Below are positions 61,681 through 64,000 of a stretch of DNA of 64,000 nucleotides, piece after piece. This DNA is from an uncultured Bacteroidota bacterium. GTDB lineage: Bacteria; Bacteroidota; Bacteroidia; NS11-12g; UBA9320. The first letter of the stretch is position 1. Each line of letters begins with the position of its first letter. The DNA is taken from contig CAJXBI010000001.1 in assembly GCA_913050005.1 (NCBI GenBank), positions 26,748 through 90,747 of the forward strand. Direction: 5' to 3'. The notes below the pieces were generated by a model. The model was not told the origin of the DNA and did no database searches. It worked only from the letters and a program-made list of their open reading frames with translations. The translations under genes were made by a program, and so were the position numbers.

Positions 61681-62160
61681 TTATAGTAGTAACTGAATAT
61701 CGTTTTCAATGGTTTTAGGCAATACCTTAGGTGAATATCGCTTAATTACGTCACCCTGACCATTTACTAGAAATTTTGTAAAATTCCAGCTAATTCGATT
61801 CATTAAAAGGCCCTTTTTTGATCTTTTAAGAAATTGAAAAATAGGATCAGTTTTAGGGCCATTTACATGCACCTTTTCAGTAAGTTGAAATGTTACTCGA
61901 TGTGAATTAAAGCATACTTCCTCCATGTTAGTATTAGATAGTGGTTCTTGCCAAGCAAATTGATTACATGGAAATCCAAGAACTTCTAAGCCTTGATTTT
62001 TGTATGAAGTATACAAATTTTCCAATCCTCTTAATTGTGGAGTTAGACCACACTTTGTAGCAGTATTAGCAATAAGCAACAATTTACCGCGGAAATTTTC
62101 CATTGGCAAGATTTGCCCACTCGGTGTTTTGGTAGTTAATTTATAAAACTCTTTGTCCAT
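61681..62160 (-). CDS. Glutathione peroxidase family protein (Cys-type)
   Basis: IANTATKCGLTPQLRGLENLY; LGFPCNQFAWQEP; WNFTKFLV. Confidence 0.93.
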   Translation of the reverse strand: MDKEFYKLTTKTPSGQILPMENFRGKLLLIANTATKCGLTPQLRGLENLYTSYKNQGLEVLGFPCNQFAWQEPLSNTNMEEVCFNSHRVTFQLTEKVHVNGPKTDPIFQFLKRSKKGLLMNRISWNFTKFLVNGQGDVIKRYSPKVLPKTIENDIQLLL

Positions 62161-62162
62161 GT

Positions 62163-62366
62163 TTACCCCTCTAAATAAATATGCTTAACGCGTCCGATTT
62201 CTCCAGTTTCTAGAATAACCTTTATCCCATGAGGATGATGTATTGATTTAGTGAGGATTCGTTTTATAAACCCATTAGTTAATTCACCCGAAACTTGATG
62301 ATGCTTTTGAACAATGTCAACTTCTAATCCTAAAGATAGATCTTGTCTATTTTGGCCTAATACCAT
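62163..62366 (-). CDS. YwbE-family (DUF2196) protein
   Basis: ORF track to 62420; ATG at 62366 MVLGQNRQDLSLGLEVDIVQKHHQVSGELTNGFIKRILTKSIHHPHGIKVILETGEIGRV. Confidence 0.85.
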   Translation of the reverse strand: MVLGQNRQDLSLGLEVDIVQKHHQVSGELTNGFIKRILTKSIHHPHGIKVILETGEIGRVKHIYLEG

Positions 62367-62388
62367 AAATATTAAACAACTGAACTCT

Positions 62389-63405
62389 TTAAATAGTTGG
62401 TCCAATCCATTTAAACTCATATTCCTTTTCAGGTTCTTGCATTCGGTTAGTAATTCTTTGTAGTCGATAAGGTAAAGTCATAAGATAGTCTCTTGCTTTC
62501 TCACCTGACTCATTTAAATCTTTAATTTTATCAATATTCCAATCTTTAATAAGTGAACTTAAAATATCAATATAATCTTGTGTTGTGTATACTTTAGTGC
62601 GTTGTGCTGCATCCGAAAAATGGCTCCACAGTTCTCCAACTTTATCACCACTTTGACGCATAAAGTGAGCGGGCATTACAATTTTTCTACGCATCATTTC
62701 CTCAAAAGAGGTCATCATTTGACTGGGATCTAATTCAAATATCCTTTTCACAAAATCTGAATAAGCAGAGGCGTGCCGTGCCTCATCAGCAGCAATGATT
62801 CCATTGATTTTAGCCAATAAGGAGTTCCCAGTTTTCTTGACAAGTGTTGCCACCCTTCGATGTGATATATTAGTAGCTAACTCTTGGAAACTTGTATAAA
62901 CAAAGTTTTTATAAGGATTACGGTCTGTGCCAATATCAAATCCGTCATTTATTAAATGCTGAGTGGTAACTTCCATTTCTCTCATATTGACTCGACCACA
63001 TAAGAATAAATACTTATTTAGTAAGTCGCCATGACGATTTTCTTCGGCTGTCCAGCCACGTATCCACTTACTCCACCCATTTGGATTACCATTTTTATAT
63101 TGTTGATTGATTCCATCTACATCCATGAGCCATGATTCATAGGTGGGTAGTGCTTCTTCAGTAATAGTGTCACCAATTAATACAGTGAGTAAGTCATAGT
63201 CCATTTCTTTGGCTAATTCTTGTATCTCATTTACTTCTTTCACAAATTCTGGATTTTGTGAATCAGGTAATAAATCTGCAGGTTGCCAGTTGGATTCTAT
63301 TGGTTTCAGATATTTAGCCAATAAGTCATCCATTGATTTTCCTATAGTAGCCATTACTTCTAATCGCAAATAGTGTAATTTCATATTGAATGCGAATGTA
63401 ATCAA
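62389..63405 (-). CDS. Acyl-ACP desaturase (soluble plant-type FAB2 di-iron family)
   Basis: EENRHGDLLNKYL and DEARHASAY di-iron motifs; start could be an internal ATG. Confidence 0.92.
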   Translation of the reverse strand: MITFAFNMKLHYLRLEVMATIGKSMDDLLAKYLKPIESNWQPADLLPDSQNPEFVKEVNEIQELAKEMDYDLLTVLIGDTITEEALPTYESWLMDVDGINQQYKNGNPNGWSKWIRGWTAEENRHGDLLNKYLFLCGRVNMREMEVTTQHLINDGFDIGTDRNPYKNFVYTSFQELATNISHRRVATLVKKTGNSLLAKINGIIAADEARHASAYSDFVKRIFELDPSQMMTSFEEMMRRKIVMPAHFMRQSGDKVGELWSHFSDAAQRTKVYTTQDYIDILSSLIKDWNIDKIKDLNESGEKARDYLMTLPYRLQRITNRMQEPEKEYEFKWIGPTI

Positions 63406-63506
63406 CTGAGGTACTTTTTAGAATTATTTACTTATGTAATATGAAAATATATACAACAATGATTCAAGGAAACAAATTCTGTAATTTATCTACCATAGGA
63501 TTCATG

Positions 63507-63514
63507 TACATTTG
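63507..63514 (+). promoter_or_regulatory. TAnnTTTG -7 promoter element (TACATTTG) upstream of DEAD-box helicase
   Basis: Consensus match 8 nt before ATG. Confidence 0.5.
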
Positions 63515-63522
63515 TACCAAGA

Positions 63523-64000
63523 ATGAAATTTGATGATTATCGCCTGTCTAAAGAGGTTAAAAAAAACCTAAGAGACATGGATTTCCGCAGACCTACTGAT
63601 ATTCAGTATAAGTGCATACCGGCAATTCAGCGGGGAGAAGATCTGTTGGCTATAGCACAGACAGGTACAGGAAAGACAGCAGCGTTTGTAATTCCTGTGA
63701 TTGATAAACTTCAACAAATAAAGTACAAGTCTAAAAATAACAATAGTGTTATTCGATCTATTGTAGTTGTTCCAACAAGAGAATTAGCACAACAAATTAC
63801 ACAGGTTTTTAATAGAATAGGTAAAAATACTAAGGTTAAGGCACTATGTGTTTATGGGGGAGTAGGTCAAGATTACCAAATAAATAAACTCATAGAGGGA
63901 ATGGATATCGTCGTCAGTACACCAGGTAGAATGTTTGACTTGGTAAGTCAAGGGTATCTGAAACTGGATAGAATTGAAACATTGATATTGGATGAGGCAG
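63523..64000 (+). CDS. DEAD/DEAH-box RNA helicase, partial at right edge
   Basis: ATG 63523 MKFDDYRLSKEVKKNLRDMDFRRPTDIQYKCIPAIQRGEDLLAIAQTGTGKTAAFVIPVI...PTRELAQQI...STPGRMFDLV...LILDEA; open to the edge so not in the ORF track. Confidence 0.95.
   Translation, partial: MKFDDYRLSKEVKKNLRDMDFRRPTDIQYKCIPAIQRGEDLLAIAQTGTGKTAAFVIPVIDKLQQIKYKSKNNNSVIRSIVVVPTRELAQQITQVFNRIGKNTKVKALCVYGGVGQDYQINKLIEGMDIVVSTPGRMFDLVSQGYLKLDRIETLILDEA

Noticed and set aside
61045-61709. Several 60-84 aa minus-strand ORFs over groEL 3' end
   Set aside because: Antisense to groEL and its terminator; not plausible genes.
1-64000. CRISPR arrays, tRNA/rRNA genes, IS elements, prophage, toxin-antitoxin or defence islands
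   Set aside because: No direct-repeat arrays, transposase, integrase, phage or defence-gene motifs seen; intergenic gaps are short and contain no recognisable tRNA.

Overview
The window is about 64 kb of gene-dense, AT-rich chromosome from a Bacteroidota organism, probably Cytophagales-like. This is judged from the fused SecDF, T9SS C-terminal domains, TAnnTTTG promoters and the lptE-hyp-secG-groES-groEL gene order. Content is almost entirely housekeeping: an RND efflux operon, udk, secDF, SIS isomerase, rluD-like, aroBAC, topA, an arginine decarboxylase/deoxyhypusine-synthase-like pair, uvrA, MsbA-like ABC, rlmF, lptD, mlaD-like, pyrD, sdhCAB, ribE, recG, dnaE, purB, sppA, sigma-54 activator, lptE, secG, groESL, gpx, acyl-ACP desaturase, and a partial DEAD-box helicase. 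I found no tRNA/rRNA, CRISPR array, prophage, IS element or obvious defence system. The best leads are: (i) a CoA-binding-protein gene split by a one-base frameshift in a T5 run, with the conserved C-terminus intact in the next frame; (ii) uvrA with no ATG/GTG/TTG upstream of its conserved N-terminus; (iii) a 10+10 bp inverted repeat upstream of the TetR/efflux operon; (iv) a face-to-face promoter pair between pgi-like and rluD-like genes; (v) a DHS-like enzyme translationally coupled to arginine decarboxylase; (vi) promoters so close to start codons that leaderless mRNAs are likely. No convincing wholly new multi-gene system is visible.
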